Positions 11,886 to 24,039 of a stretch of 64,000 nucleotides of DNA are shown here, one piece after another. The first letter of the stretch is position 1. Every line of letters begins with the position of its first letter. A program made the translations under genes and the position numbers. This stretch comes from Dama dama (Eukaryota; Chordata; Mammalia; Artiodactyla; Cervidae). The notes under the pieces were generated by a model. The model saw only the letters and a program-made list of their open reading frames with translations, searched no databases and was not told the DNA's origin. The stretch is taken from assembly GCF_033118175.1 (NCBI RefSeq), contig NC_083704.1, positions 51,052,501-51,116,500 of the forward strand, written 5' to 3'.

Positions 11886-12973
11886 TTGGGTATAAAATAG
11901 GCTCAAAGATGTGTTGTACAGCATGAGGAATATAGCCCATATGTTGTAATAACTGTAAATGGAAAGTAACCATTTAAAATTAAGTATTTTTTTAAAAAAG
12001 ATTTGATGTCCAAAGGGAAAGTCTGTTTGTCCTGGAGAGAAGATGCCACACAAGATTCTGCCTGGGAGGGGTCGGGTGCAAGAAGCCCACCCCATAGGGC
12101 TCTGGCGGCTCAAGCTGGTCTCCTTCTCTCCTGGCAAGCAGTGAACTCCAGGATATTGTTCAAAGGCAGAATCGATACCGAAAACATTTCCAAGTTGGTC
12201 TGGAACAAAATTTCCACAGAAGGCATCTGAAATAGAATAGCTCACCAAAGGATCTATATTAACAGGTAGGGGGATTTCTGTAACTGCACCCAGGATAACC
12301 TCAAAGCTTCAACTGGAAGAGATACCCCCTAGAGAGCCAAATAGAAGCCCACAGAAACGGCGAGCCAGGGGGCTCCTAATAACATCCCCAGCCCCTGCAA
12401 AGAATCATGGAGCATTAAGTAGGCAGACTGCAGGAAGCAGAGATTACAGACAACAGAAAGACAGGACAGTCTCATGCGGTACCGTGGAGCTGCGATGCCT
12501 CCAGGCCTGGCTGGCAATTTCCTTCTGAAATAGCGCAGCGCCTTTTAAAATTATATGTTGCTTCTCCCCAGCCTCAAAGAACTTCTGAATGTAATGATTA
12601 CAAGGAAGTTGCTACATGAAAAGAGCCTCTGCATGGAGAATTTATCCTCTTTCTTCTCACTGTTCCCACTCAAGTCATCATCTTTGTTCAGCACATTCGT
12701 CATCCCTCACTGGAAGAGGAAATAACTCGAGCAAAGGCCAAGCACGCGAAGGCTTCCCTGAGTGTGTTAGTTACAGACAGCTGTGTGACAAGGCACCCCC
12801 AAACCTAGTGACCTAAATGTCAATGGTCATTTCTTATTTCTCATGGTTTCTGTGGGGTGGGAACTGGGGAAAGGCTCAGCTGAGCAGTTCCCGTGTGGGA
12901 TCTCACAAGTGATTACCGTCAAGTCTCAGTTGGGGATGGTATCGCTTGAGACCAGGTTAGAGGATCCATTTTT

Positions 12974-13123
12974 TATTCCAATGGTGGCAGTGTGCTTTAT
13001 GTACTCTTAATTTTGGCTGCATCTCGAAGCATGCAAGATCTTGGTTCCCTGACCCAGGATCAAACCCACGCCCTCTACAGGAGAAATGCAGAGTCTCAAC
13101 CACTACACCACTAGGGAAGTCTC
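12974..13123 (-). mobile_element. CHR-type SINE with 15-bp duplication
   Basis: Reverse CHR element (TTTGGCTGCATCTC to CACTAGGGAAGTCTC). AGAGGATCCATTTTT flanks it perfectly at 12959-12973 and 13124-13138. Confidence 0.92.
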
Positions 13124-13973
13124 AGAGGATCCATTTTTAAAGTGGCTCACTCACCTAGCTAACAAGTTGGTGCTGGCTGTTGGCCAGGGACCTCAACTCC
13201 TGTCCACATGGGTCCCTCAAGACATGGCAGCTAGCTCCTGCAGAGCAAGGGATCCTAGACACCAGGACAGAGACCAAGCCTCGGAAGTCACAAATCGTCA
13301 GACCTGCCAGGAAGGACCAGCCCTGAGCCAGTGAAGGAGAGGACTATACAGGAACGTGAAGACCAGGAGCCATCTCGGAATCTGGCTCCCAGGGAGTCTA
13401 AGACACTGACCATTAGGTGCCATGGGGTGGAGCAGACGCCCACCCACACCCACCCACCTTCCAATCTGGCCGGAATTTCTGAGGGTTGGGTGCCCCCCAG
13501 GAGCAGCCCTCCTCAGTGACTGATGGGCCTCAGTGTACACAGGGACCAGATCCCTCAGGCTTAGAGTGGGAACCCCCAGTGAATTACACTCCAGTTGCAC
13601 CATGGCGACTGGCTTAACAAAAACACCCTTTCTCACTTCCCCACTCCCCAGCTGGTGTTTCCTGGGTTCATCTCATACATAAACCATATGCACTGAGATT
13701 ACTAACTCAGGTTCTGCTTCTGGGAGCCAACCGAAGGCCGAGAGGGCACTGACAAGCTTCCTGTATTCATGGAGCTTTCATTGAGCTGGGAGGCAAAACA
13801 AGTGCCTATAAATCAGGCTTCATGGCCTCAAAAACAAGCTGTAAGCTAATAATTAGGTTCTTAAAGAAAATACTATGTTTGGCAAAACCTCAGTTGGCAA
13901 GATCACATGAAAAACAGAGGGGTGGTGGAGTAACAATAAAAGTGACATTCTATGTATTTTTAAACTATAGTAA

Positions 13974-14116
13974 GTAGGGACTTCCCTGGTGGTCCAGTGG
14001 CTAAGACGCTGCACTCCCAATGCAGGGGACCCAGGTTCAATCCCCGGTCAGGGAATGAGATTTCACATGCCACAATTAAGACCCACTGCAGCCAAATAAA
14101 TAAATTTGAAAGTAAA
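13974..14116 (+). mobile_element. CHR-type SINE with 13-bp duplication
   Basis: Forward CHR (GGACTTCCCTGGTGGTCCAG start, AAATAAATAAATT tail). TAAACTATAGTAA (13961-13973) and TAAACTACAGTAA (14117-14129) flank it, with one mismatch. Confidence 0.92.
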
Positions 14117-14689
14117 TAAACTACAGTAAATAAAGCTTCTGGAAGGCATCTACAAAAACAGACAAAATGTGTCCAGGTTGAATATTTGCTCCAAGAAGTG
14201 GCCCTGCTCCTGAATGACCTTCCTCACTTGCCCCACAGTCATGGCTCCGGTGCTGGGACCTGCTGATAAGTTTTTTAATAGACTGGACTCAAGAGATGAT
14301 CTCACATGAAATAGCGTTCATCCACACTATGAGGGAGTTCTCTCTACAACTTGCTTTTCATCCCTTGGATCATGTTAAGAAGAAAAGGAAAGAAACCTCA
14401 ATGCTGTGTTCAAGGTTATCTTTAACAAAACACCCATTGATCCTCCTTTTCTCCCAATGTCCCCTGCCCCTGGACTGAGCCATGTAACTGGAGGTTGATG
14501 GCTGGCTCTGGGAGAAGATTCTAGAAGAGAAAAATTGCAGAGGTATATTGGCTGCAGTTGGGAGGATAATAATAAGCTGGGGGAATAAACAGTAAGAGGC
14601 ATTCAATATACTACTTGAGATGTGCTAGCAAAACAGGACAACGGTGAAAGACAAAGGTTCCTAAACCCAAGAGTTCTGGATAAGAACTG

Positions 14690-14829
14690 ACCCAGTCCTT
14701 GATCTTGGGCAAGTTATTTTACCTTCCTTGGCCTGGCTCCCATTTGTGAAATGGGGATAGTAAGAATAATCAGGTTACCAGGAATATTAAAAGATTTTTT
14801 ACCCTAAGTGTTTAGATTAGTACCTCATG
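14690..14829 (+). repeat. MIR SINE, bordered by a MITE
   Basis: ATCTTGGGCAAGTTATTTTA, TTTGTGAAATGGGGATAGTA and ATTAAAAGATTTTT fit the MIR core. The palindromic MITE begins directly after it. Confidence 0.7.
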
Positions 14830-14909
14830 TTGGGTTGGCCAAAAAGTTCATTTGAATTCTTCTGTTACAGCATATGAAAAAATCTGAACAAACTTTTTGG
14901 CCAATCCAA
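14830..14909. mobile_element. Palindromic mariner-type MITE
   Basis: Left arm TTGGGTTGGCCAAAAAGTTC (from 14830) and right arm ending GGCCAATCCAA (14909) are inverted repeats of about 23 bases with few mismatches around a 33-base centre. It is the same family as the element at 58933-59260. Confidence 0.82.
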
Positions 14910-15152
14910 TGCATAACAAATGGTACAGAAATATAGCTATGTCTTTTTTTTTTTTACACTTAGTACAGGGCAGAACCTTAGTAAAATTGTTTGATTTAGA
15001 ATGAAAGAAAATAATGATTTGTATGGGGAATAGCATTCAAATTAGCTAGTTAGATCAAAAGAGCCATTTTGCTTAACTACCCTGGAGATTTTTTGTAAAA
15101 CAGGTGTCATTCCAATCATATTGGAATATGCATATCCTGATACAAATCCACA

Positions 15153-15558
15153 TTGTTGTTGTTTAGTCATTAAGTCGTGTCCAACTCTTTGCAACTCCAT
15201 GCACTATAGCCTGCCAGGCTCCTCTGTCCATGGAATTCTCCAGGCAACAATACTGGAGTGACTTGCCATTTCCTTCATCAGGGGATCTTCCCGACCCAGG
15301 GATCGAACCCATGTCTCCTGCATTGACAGGCAGATTCCTTATCGATGAGGCACCAGTGAAAAAGTGAAGGTGAAAGTCGCTCAGTCGTGTCCAACTCTTT
15401 GCAACCCCATGGACTATATGTCCATGGGATTCTAAAGGCAGAATACTGGAGTGGGTAGCCTTTCCCTTCTCCAGGGGATCTTTCCAACGCAGGGATCAAA
15501 CCCAAGTCTCCTGCATTGCAGGCAGATTTTTTACCAGCTGAGCCACCAGGGAAGCCCC
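15153..15558 (-). mobile_element. Tandem pair of Bov-tA units inserted as one event
   Basis: Two Bov-tA units in the same reverse orientation (about 15153-15358 and 15365-15558) share one pair of flanking direct repeats, CAAATCCACA at 15143-15152 and 15559-15568. A single duplication around both suggests that a dimer was inserted, or that the second unit arose inside the first. Confidence 0.9.
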
Positions 15559-16379
15559 CAAATCCACACAGTTTTCAGCTAAAAAGCTATGAACTAGCTC
15601 TAGAATTCAGCGTGTGATTGTCTTCTGCCACATTACTTAGCCTCTCATTCTTCACTGGCTGAGTGCCCATGCTACCCTAAATGGAGGTTCTGAAAGGGTG
15701 TTAGATTGCATTTCGCTTTATCGTGAGGACACACCAGCCAAGTCTCAAATCCAGCAGAAAAAATCTCATTCTACAACCTTTTTCAGGCTGCAAGTAATAG
15801 CAAGCCAATTGTAAGAAGTAATATAATTAATTTAGTGGGTTGGAACTGCCATTTTTAAATAAGTAGAATAAAAAATTCAGTGCAATGCACATTTAAGAAA
15901 AAAACAATTGAAACACACATGCACACACAGACACACCACTTTGCCACGTAAATATGTTTCTTACTGTGAGTTGTGTTAAAAAGTTCAAAAGATGGACTAT
16001 AGCTCCTTTATGGTTTCTTTCATTAGTCATTATATCTATTCCTTTATTTAGCATCTAACCAGCCAGAACCCCTCAACCACATTCTCTGAGACCACATTTG
16101 TCTTGTTCATTGTTCATAAACAATAACACAAGCCCAGTGCCTGACACACAGCACATATTCAATATGTTGATGAGATTTACATTATTCCACAAGCCCCACA
16201 AACCTCGAGTCCACTCATTTTTCAGTAAGTATATTTATTTTGACTCCAAAGTATCATGTGTGCATTTCTCCTTTCCTATTTCCTTCCACTGTCTTGAACT
16301 CAGGGATTGAGGTAGGCTGCTGGCATTGACTGGTTTCCCAACCAACTGTGGTCAGTGGTCAGTGCTTACATATGTGACC

Positions 16380-16505
16380 CAACCTTTCCCAGGAGAACAT
16401 TTTCCTCATCTTACAAATGTGGACCCTGAGGCCCAGAGTAGTGTCTTAACCTGCCCAAGGTCACAGAGCTGCCACATGTCACTATAATCTGACACCCGCT
16501 GCCCT
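16380..16505 (-). repeat. MIR SINE
   Basis: CTCATCTTACAAATGTGGAC, CTGAGGCCCAGAGTAGTG and CCCAAGGTCACAGAGCTG. Confidence 0.65.
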
Positions 16506-17439
16506 ACAAAGGCTGTGGATACTCAGTACAGAGAAACTTGTCTACGTTCTCCTCCAAGTGGAGACTGGGGTCCCAGGGGACCTCTGACCCATTTACCCGA
16601 TACAATGAGCTCACAGGAAACTGAGTGTGGGGACGCTCTCCCACGATTCTCAATTCCTGGCTGTAACCCCAGTGTCACCTACACGGGTCCAACTGAGATA
16701 AAACTCCTTCCCAGGAGACCTCTTTGCTTCTCCGGCAAGTCTGTAAAACAAGAGGGGCTGTCTCGGCAATCTGGTCACAATGAATAAGACTGGAGTCACA
16801 CAACCGCACACTTTCTCTCACATCGAGATAAAAATTCTTCTGGTATTAAAAAGATCAATCATAGCTTGCACTTCAAAATATCTATAAATGTCTCTTTAAA
16901 ATATTTTACCCATGTGTTTTTGTTCTATAAACACTATTAAAAATTAAGAAGGAAAGATGGAACAATTACATTCTGAGGTTTCCTTTTGCCTTTGCCTCTC
17001 CCCTTTCTGGGGCCCTAAGTGATTCACTTCTTTCTCAGTTTGTCCACTTCTTGGGCCACAGTATGGACAAATAACCAACATCTGAGAAACATGCATTTAT
17101 TCCTTAAAAAATATTTGAGGCACCTACTAAGTGCTAGACTGTGTGAGACTTGAGTTCGCATGCATTTCATCAGAGAAGGTTTTGAAAAGAAACCAAACTC
17201 TCTCAGGAACTCTTTTAATTAAATGAATGATTGGATGAATGAGTGGATGGAAGAATAAGCACCATTTAAAGTCCTACCAAATAAGAGGATCTGTCAATAG
17301 AAATGCAGCTTTTAAAGAAAGAGGCACAAGCTCAATGGCCAAAACATTCCAGGTGTGGCATTGAGTATGAAGTCAGCTTCAGGATAATGTCCACTCTTCT
17401 GAGATGAGAAACTTTCCTTTAATATCATTTGCTTCAAGT

Positions 17440-17840
17440 ATGGAATATTAACCACAGCCATCCTCTCATGTACTCATTCATCCATCCATTCACCATCAAT
17501 TCAACAATCCATCCATTCATCCACCCGATTACCCACCCATTCACCCATTTCTCCATCCATCAACCTACCTACCCAATCGTCCATCTACCCATCCTTCTAT
17601 CTAGTCCTTCACCCAATCAACCATCCATCCCTTTATCCAGCCCTCCCCTCCTTCTTCCCTCCCTCCATTCACCCAACCACTGATCCAATCCATTCACTCA
17701 TCCCTCCATCCATCCATTCACCCATCCATCCATCCACTCATCCAATCCAGCCATTCATCCCTCCAAGCACCCATCCCTCTACCTCTTTCTCTTTCCATCC
17801 ACCCATCTATATCCATTCATCCATCATGTATTAAACACCA
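17440..17840. repeat. Degenerate (ATCC)n / TCATCCA minisatellite
   Basis: Nearly 400 bp built from CATC, ATCC and CATTCA variants on the plus strand. The 84-codon frame through it is a by-product of the repeat. Confidence 0.95.
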
Positions 17841-17859
17841 ATTCTGCAGTTACTTCAGG

Positions 17860-18010
17860 AGCTATCTCCTCCCAGAATGCTCCCTAATCCTGGCTGAATT
17901 TTAATTACCACCTTGTTTATTCCACTACATGGTTTTATTTTAACACACAATTCATGTCTCTCCCTGGAAAATGTGACCACAGCTCTATCATTTAAGAGAA
18001 TTAAGTTCGG
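17860..18010 (+). repeat. L2 LINE fragment
   Basis: Low-identity L2 segment (GAATGCTCCCTAATCCTGGC, ACCTTGTTTATTCC, ATGTCTCTCCCTGGAAAATG). Confidence 0.5.
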
Positions 18011-18634
18011 GTACCTATAATAGAAATAATAATGATGTTATCATTTATTGAGAATTTACTATGTCCAGATTATTTGACAAAACCTCACGATGGCTCCCAG
18101 AGACACCACAATCACCCCCAGCTTAAACCCCATGGACGCACCGCTACAGAAACAAGGCCAGAATGGGAGGTGCAGGTCTGCGCAGACCCTGCCCCTGATC
18201 ACAGGAGAGGGGAGGGGTATGGGGAGGGATGCCTGAGTCTCATTCAGTTCCATTCTCCTCCTGCCCCTGGAGTAAGACTATCCCATCTGTCTTTCATTTT
18301 CATTTTGCCTTGAAAATCCTCTGAGCATCTCCCAAAGTTTAAATCTCTAACCCCTAAAGTAAAAACTAAATGGGGGAAACTGGAAAATGACAAAATCAGT
18401 TCCCAGTAGGTGAGCTGCATCTTAACTCACTGGAGTTTTAGGGACTTTTTGTGTTTTTGTTTTTTCTCCCCAGGAATAACCAAAAACTTTATTTGCCTCC
18501 CTTCTGAACTCAGTGATGCCCAGCTGCCCCTCACTCTGGGATACAGCCTCTACTTGACAAATCTGTTCCTACTGCCAAGTCCTGGCTGGTTCCACAGGCC
18601 CCTCCTGTTTCGAGGTCTCCTGCACCCCAGGATG

Positions 18635-18833
18635 TCATGTAGTCGTAAGTCATGTCCAACTCTTTGTGAACCCATGGACTTTAGCCCACCAGGCTCCTCT
18701 GCGCATGGGATTCTCTAGGCAAGAATACTAGAATGGGTTGCCATTTCCTTCTCCAGGAGATCTTCCCCACCTAGGGATCCAACCCGTGTCTCCTGCACTG
18801 CAGGCAGATTCTTTACCACTGAGTCACTAGGTA
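18635..18833 (-). mobile_element. Bov-tA SINE
   Basis: Reverse Bov-tA with the CATGTCCAACTCTTTGTGAA and CACCAGGCTCCTCTG segments and the GATTCTTTACCACTGAG head-side block. It is followed within a few bases by a plus-strand BovB end. Confidence 0.9.
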
Positions 18834-18837
18834 CGAA

Positions 18838-19048
18838 GTGCTGACTCGTTGGAAAAGACCCTGACACTGGGAAAGACTGAAGGCAAAAGGAGGAGGGCGG
18901 CAGAGGATGAGGTGGTTAGAGGGCATCATCAACTCAGTGGACATGAACTTGAGCAAACTCTGGAAGATAGTGGAGGACAGAGGAGCCTGGCAGGCTACAG
19001 TCGATGGGGTCGCAAAGCATCGAGTACAACTCAGCAACTGAATGACAA
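18838..19048 (+). mobile_element. BovB LINE 3' end
   Basis: Matches the same terminal BovB segment (SLEKTLTLGKTEGKRRR-like frame, then the GTCGCAAAGCATCGAGTACAA tail region). It abuts a minus-strand Bov-tA ending at about 18833. Confidence 0.88.
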
Positions 19049-19409
19049 GCAGCCCCAGGAGATTGAACCAGGCAGCCATGCTCTCTCTGGGGCTGTGGTC
19101 TGTACCAGGAGGGGTTGCTGACCATTCTGAAGTTTCGTTCTGTGTCCAGCTGTCCTGCTGCACTGTGAGCCCCTAGCTTCGTCTCTGCATCCCAGCCCTG
19201 AGTGCAGCACATACTGGGCCCACGAGAACGGAGGACACATCTAAGGCTGAGAGTCCCTGGGCACCTCAGTGAGCATATCTGAAGCATCATGGAAGCCAGT
19301 TGTAGAAGAGCCACCCAATCAAAACTCTTCCTGTGAAACCTTTGGAAAAGTTAGCCTTGGCCCTCAGTCAAGCAGATGGTCAAGCTGGACAATGAAAGCA
19401 AACATTAAC

Positions 19410-19590
19410 CCAGTGCTCCCCCTGTGTCTTGACACTGTAATCCCCACAAAAATCTTAGTTATCTCCACTTCACAGATGAAGAAACAGAGGCACAGAGAGT
19501 TATGTAACTTGCTCAAGATCACACAGAGTATGGAAGAGTCAGGACCTGACCCAGTCTGACTCCAAAGTCTGTTGTCTGTTCTTCCGTACA
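19410..19590 (-). repeat. MIR SINE
   Basis: CTCCACTTCACAGATGAAGA, AACAGAGGCACAGAGAGTTA, TGTAACTTGCTCAAGATCAC and ACAGAGTA in MIR reverse order. Confidence 0.75.
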
Positions 19591-19724
19591 ACACCATGGA
19601 CTGCAGCAGAGAAGGATAAAGAAGGAAGGGTCTGTTTTGTGCTCTCTTGCCAGAAACTAGGAGGAAATTCTCCAAGCAAGGGCTTCCCTGATTCCAATCA
19701 CCTGGTAACGCTCTGTACACCAAG

Positions 19725-20073
19725 TTCAGTTCAATCGTTCAGTTGTGTCTGACTCTTTGTGACCCCATGAACTGCAGCATGCCAGGCCTCCCTGTCCATC
19801 ACCAACTCCTGGAGTTTACTCAAATTCATGTCCATTAGTCAGTGATGCCAACCAACCATCTCATCCTCTGTCGTCCCCTTCTCCTTCTGCCCTCAATCTT
19901 TCCCAGCATCAGGGTCTTTTCAAATGAGTCAGTTCTTCGTATCAGGTGAAAGTATCGGAGTTTCAGCTTCGGCATCAGTCCTTCCAATGAATATTCAGGA
20001 CTGATTTCCTTTAGGATGGACTGGTTGGATCTCCTTGCAGTCCAAGGAACTCTCAACAATCTTCTCCAACAAG
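19725..20073 (-). mobile_element. BovB LINE 3' end
   Basis: Minus-strand frame reads RSNQSILKEISPEYSLEGLM and the RRRRGRQRMRW motif before the shared 3' tail at about 19727. The other bounds are approximate. The frame is interrupted by small deletions. Confidence 0.92.
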
Positions 20074-20094
20074 AATCAGAGGAGCTAATGGTTC

Positions 20095-20265
20095 CTCTGT
20101 CCCAGGCACTGTGGTGATTGCCTCAAATGCATGAGTTCCTTGCTCCTCACAATGGCCTCATGAAGCTGAAGCTGTCAATTCCCCATTTTACAGATGGGAA
20201 CACTGAGGCCCCCAAAGAGTGACACCATGTGCCCAAGCGACGGAGCAGAGGGGATTCTCAGCTAC
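20095..20265 (-). repeat. MIR SINE
   Basis: CCCAGGCACTGTGGTGATTG, CCCATTTTACAGATGGGAAC and ACTGAGGCCCCCAAAGAG. Confidence 0.68.
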
Positions 20266-20269
20266 ATCC

Positions 20270-23200
20270 TCATCCCCAGCTCTTCCCTCACACTTATTTG
20301 TCATCTTTTTGGGTAGCTGTGCACGGGTTCTCCTGGCAAAGTGTGGGTTTTTAATGCAGAAAGAACCAATTAGAAATCAAAGTATATTATTAGCATTATG
20401 CACTAAAGAGGCAAAATTTTCATTCCTCGCTGAAGTGCCACGCAGGCAAGAAAAGCCCATGAGTGACGCTGAGCTTCATCCGTGGCCGGGCCTGGGATGT
20501 GGTCGAGATGGGTCACTCCTAAAGCGAGGAGGAGCCCAGCCGCAGCCTCGCATCTGACTACTTGCTGCCACCTTGTGACGAACTGATGCAATCACAGGAG
20601 GGGAACACGGCGCCCATCCGCGGGGGCGAGGACAGCTGGGGTCCCCAACAGTGATTCTCAGGGAGAATCCCTTAGGCTTGCCCTCTGAGAGATTCAGAAG
20701 CCCAGGCGGATGGGACGTGGCACCAACCCCCAGGGAAGTAGATCCCAGTCCTGGGTGAACAAGTTGGTGGCTAGTGGGGTGTGGGGACCCAGGAAGACAA
20801 GACGGTGACAGCTCCAAGGCAGCCGTCTCCTCTTCTGCTGGGGCATCCAGGCTAAAGTGCCCCCGAGGGGTGACGTCCCAAAGCTCCCAGGCAGGATCCT
20901 GGGTGCACAGCCAGACACTCTGCCCGAGACCTTGGAGACCCCGGGACTCCATCCCCTTCATCCCACGGGGGAGCAAGAAGCGCCCACTGCCCTCGCAGGG
21001 GAGGTGGTGGGCACAGAGTTCCTGCCTCAGTCGTGGTCCGTACCTTTTTGGAAGCTGTTCTCTTACCATGCTCTTTCTTAAATATACTCTGGGCCGTGGG
21101 TTTATTTTCCTGGGAGATGAATCAGACTATATTTCCTTTGGAGTCAGAGTAGGGAGTCCACAGCCCCCAGGGTCAGGGAAACATCTCGGGTGTAGACCCC
21201 GAAGAGAAGAGCAGAGGGGCTGAAGTTCCAGGTTTGGAGTTGGATGGATCCGAGCACAAACGGCTCCCATGGATCGTGCCCTGTGTGACCTGGGCCGGCC
21301 CTTCCTAAACACAGCCCCTGTCCTTACCGTGGAGATGATCACACCTGGTCCCTGGGTCATAAGGAGAATTCCATGAGAAGAACGTGGGTCCTTCTACAGA
21401 CAGCTGAGCAGTCAGGGGCTCAGAACTGTTTGCTTTTACCGTATTTACTGTGTCTCCCTCAAATCCTCAAGCTCTCGTTACTCCCTCCCCTCCAGAATCA
21501 CAGTGATGGTAGGACCTCGAATAAGTTACTTGGCTGCTTGCACTTACGACTCACCATCCAGAAGACAGGCAAAGCAGAAGCACAGCTATCTCAGAAGGAT
21601 GTGGTGAGGATTAAACCGAACAATGTAAGCTCAGGGTTGAGCACACTGCCTTGCCCGGAGAAAAGTCTCCATAAACGCTACCTCTGACAGAGAACACTTG
21701 CCCTCGCTGAAATTCAGGGTGGTGGAGAGGAGTCCAGGGAGGGGGCGCTCAAGCTGCAACCCCTGCCGGTGGCGGAGGAAGAGCTTCGGGCCAGAATTTC
21801 TCTGCACAGGAAATGGGGCTTCAGCTTCATGTTAGCTCCAAAGGGGCTCCCACCAAGCTGACTACGGGGTCCTCAATTTGTCCTCGGCTGGAGAAAGGAG
21901 AGCAGTCTCCCTGCCAGGCTGTAAACTGTTGCAGCCTGATTTCCTTCCAGTGGAGAGAAGGGATTTACATAACCGAGCAGCAGAACATCAGTGGGCAGAG
22001 AGACGAGTCAAAAGTGGATGCAGGCAGCAAAGGGCATCAGTCACCTGGAGGGACCACAGGGCAGGAATCCAACGAGAGAGGAGGGCCCAGCATGGCTTTG
22101 CCCCGTCTGTCTCCTGCTCTCCTGGTTTCTGATGCTTAATCCACGGCAGCAGTGTGAACACAAACCACACGCCCTGATGGTGGGTGTTGCAGAAAAGGCT
22201 AGGGCTCTGAGCATGATCTGGGGAGCCTGGGGCCACAACTGAGTGTCTCCCCAGGGCAAAGTGGCCACTCAGGTCCCTAGGAGACAGCATGGTTGCAGAT
22301 CTGCACAACCACCAAGAGGTCTGAGCCCCCCAGGACAGCTTATAAAGCACCACTGTGAGCTGTTTCATCCTGTAGTGACCCCCTTCCAGGCAGGTACAAT
22401 ATCTTATTCCCTGAGATCAGGGCAAAAAGGCTGAGAGATTCAGCAACTTGTGTAAAGACAGACCCCACCCTCCAGGATCACTGATCCCTCCCTGAGGCCA
22501 TGCTGGATGCACGGGGGGTGCTGTGCTGCAAGGAGCTCACCATGAAGAGGGGCCATTTGAAGGGACAGCATCATCACCTGACCACTCTTCCCCACAGCCT
22601 CACCCCTTCTGCCTCCTAGGGAAGTCTCATCTCTCTTTCAATCGATGTTCTCTTGCTCTGTTATGTCCATCTCTTGCCTGGAGAGTCCCCTGAGACCCAG
22701 AAACATTCAGTGTCAGGATGAGGGTTTGCTGTTTCGGACCCCGAGACACACACTCAGAAAGCCCCCGGGGAATTGCTCCTCTTCTTCCTTATACGTTCTA
22801 ATGCTATTAAACAGATAAGGGGACACTTCCTCAAAAGAAAAACACAATTCTTAACAGTGTCTAGAGCCCCAGGTTTTCAAATCAGCAGTAAACAGAGTCT
22901 AGTTTGGCAACCAGGATGCAGAAGTCCATGGACACACATCCCAGGCACTGTCTTTTTCAAAATGCAACCCCTGGCCTCCTGGTATTATGTGCAGCACAAG
23001 TTGCATCTGCAAATATCTCCACTTACTCTGGGGTTGAGATACCGCTGCATAATTGGCAACATACCCCATTTTATAATTAGCTGTTGGTAATTCCTATTAT
23101 TACTGTTACCCTTAATTTATCTGACTGCAAAAACAATTGCACTGGGGAGAATACAGAGGCAGCTTGTGTTCCCCCAGCCAACACTTAGCTCCTCATCTGT

Positions 23201-23420
23201 CTTTTTCAAGCCAGGCTTCTAGAGTAAGAGCCAATCCAAAATTTCAAACTCTTTTAAAGTAACATCTGACACCCTAAGATCTCCCGCTAAACTACACATA
23301 GAGCAGCTAAAACACACACCACTGCTCCATAGAATATTCTATCTCTCTATTTGTACAGACAGTAGCAGTTTAAAAATGAGTCAAATTCCTATAGCCCTGA
23401 GGGATGAAAGTTGGAATAAA
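20270..23420. other. Moderately GC-rich intronic sequence
   Basis: Several long overlapping frames (for example 20476-21069 minus and 20774-21223 plus) overlap on both strands and lack family resemblance, so they are taken as chance. One MIR lies at 21505-21690. Nothing else is recognised. Confidence 0.45.
21505..21690 (+). repeat. MIR SINE
   Basis: CTCGAATAAGTTACTTGGCT, GTGGTGAGGATTAAACCGAA, CAATGTAAGCTCAGGG and GAGCACACTGCCTTG. Confidence 0.62.
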
Positions 23421-23660
23421 TAGTAAAAAAATAATAACATTTGCTGTTATGAGCCCTTAAGCACTTGACATGTACTATTTGATCTAATACTCCTAATAGC
23501 CCCCACAAGTAGATATCATTTTTCCCTTAGCCCACTGAAACTCAGGGAGGTTGGATAATTTGCCTCAGTCTGCACATCTAGTAGGCAGCAGAGCCTAGGT
23601 TGGAACCCAGGGACACCTGACCTCCGAGTCTTGCTTTGAACTCCATGTCAACTGTCTTGC
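23420..23660 (-). repeat. MIR SINE
   Basis: GAGCCCTTAAGCACTTGACA, TGTACTATTTGATCTAATAC, CTCCTAATAGCCCC, CTCAGGGAGGTTGGATAATT and GAGCCTAGGTTGGAACCCAG follow the MIR order over nearly full length. Confidence 0.72.
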
Positions 23661-24039
23661 ACATGTAAAGAAAAGTCAAGGCCGTTTAGTCCAGTCAATG
23701 CTGTCTGCTCTCCCAGGCAAGACTGAGCCATGGAACAGAGCTGGATGCTATGGGAGAAACAAGGAGGGCAGATGAGCATACGGGTATGCGCGTGCGGGTG
23801 TGCACTCACACTCACACCCACCCACACCCAGCAGCAGCAGCAATAGGAAAGAGGTGTGCTTACAAACTTCCCATCCTCTGGCCCAGGGACTCTCGCAGTG
23901 AGACTGGCTCTGGGGGACGTGATCAGAAATGGAACAGAGACAGACAGGGGTGTGCATCAAAGCCTTGTCCACAGCCAGGGGAAACTTGGGCTTCAATCTT
24001 CGTGTCCGACAGTGGGAGAAAGGTGAAGACGTGACACTA

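Larger units (their letters stand above)
11045..12000 (+). mobile_element. L1 ORF2 3' end and 3' UTR, split by two SINEs
   Basis: L1 landmarks: GGAATACTACACAGCCATGA (11346-11365), GCAGCAACATGGGTAAACTT, and the ACTTATATGTGGAATCTACT block. The terminal part near 11890-12000 has TGTACAGCATGAGGAATATA. Bov-tA copies at 11131-11342 and 11666-11885 interrupt it. An A-rich AAAAAAGC repeat lies at 11516-11556. Confidence 0.85.

Noticed and set aside
17429..17683. 84-codon frame rich in H, P, I and S
   Set aside because: Translation of the ATCC-type minisatellite.
17440..17840. Regularly repeated units as a CRISPR-like array
   Set aside because: Units are 4-7 bases with no spacers, in an animal genome.
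20476..21223. Overlapping long frames on both strands (197 and 149 codons)
   Set aside because: Neither shows a recognisable domain or plausible splice context, and they overlap antisense. Moderately GC-rich intron is enough to explain them.
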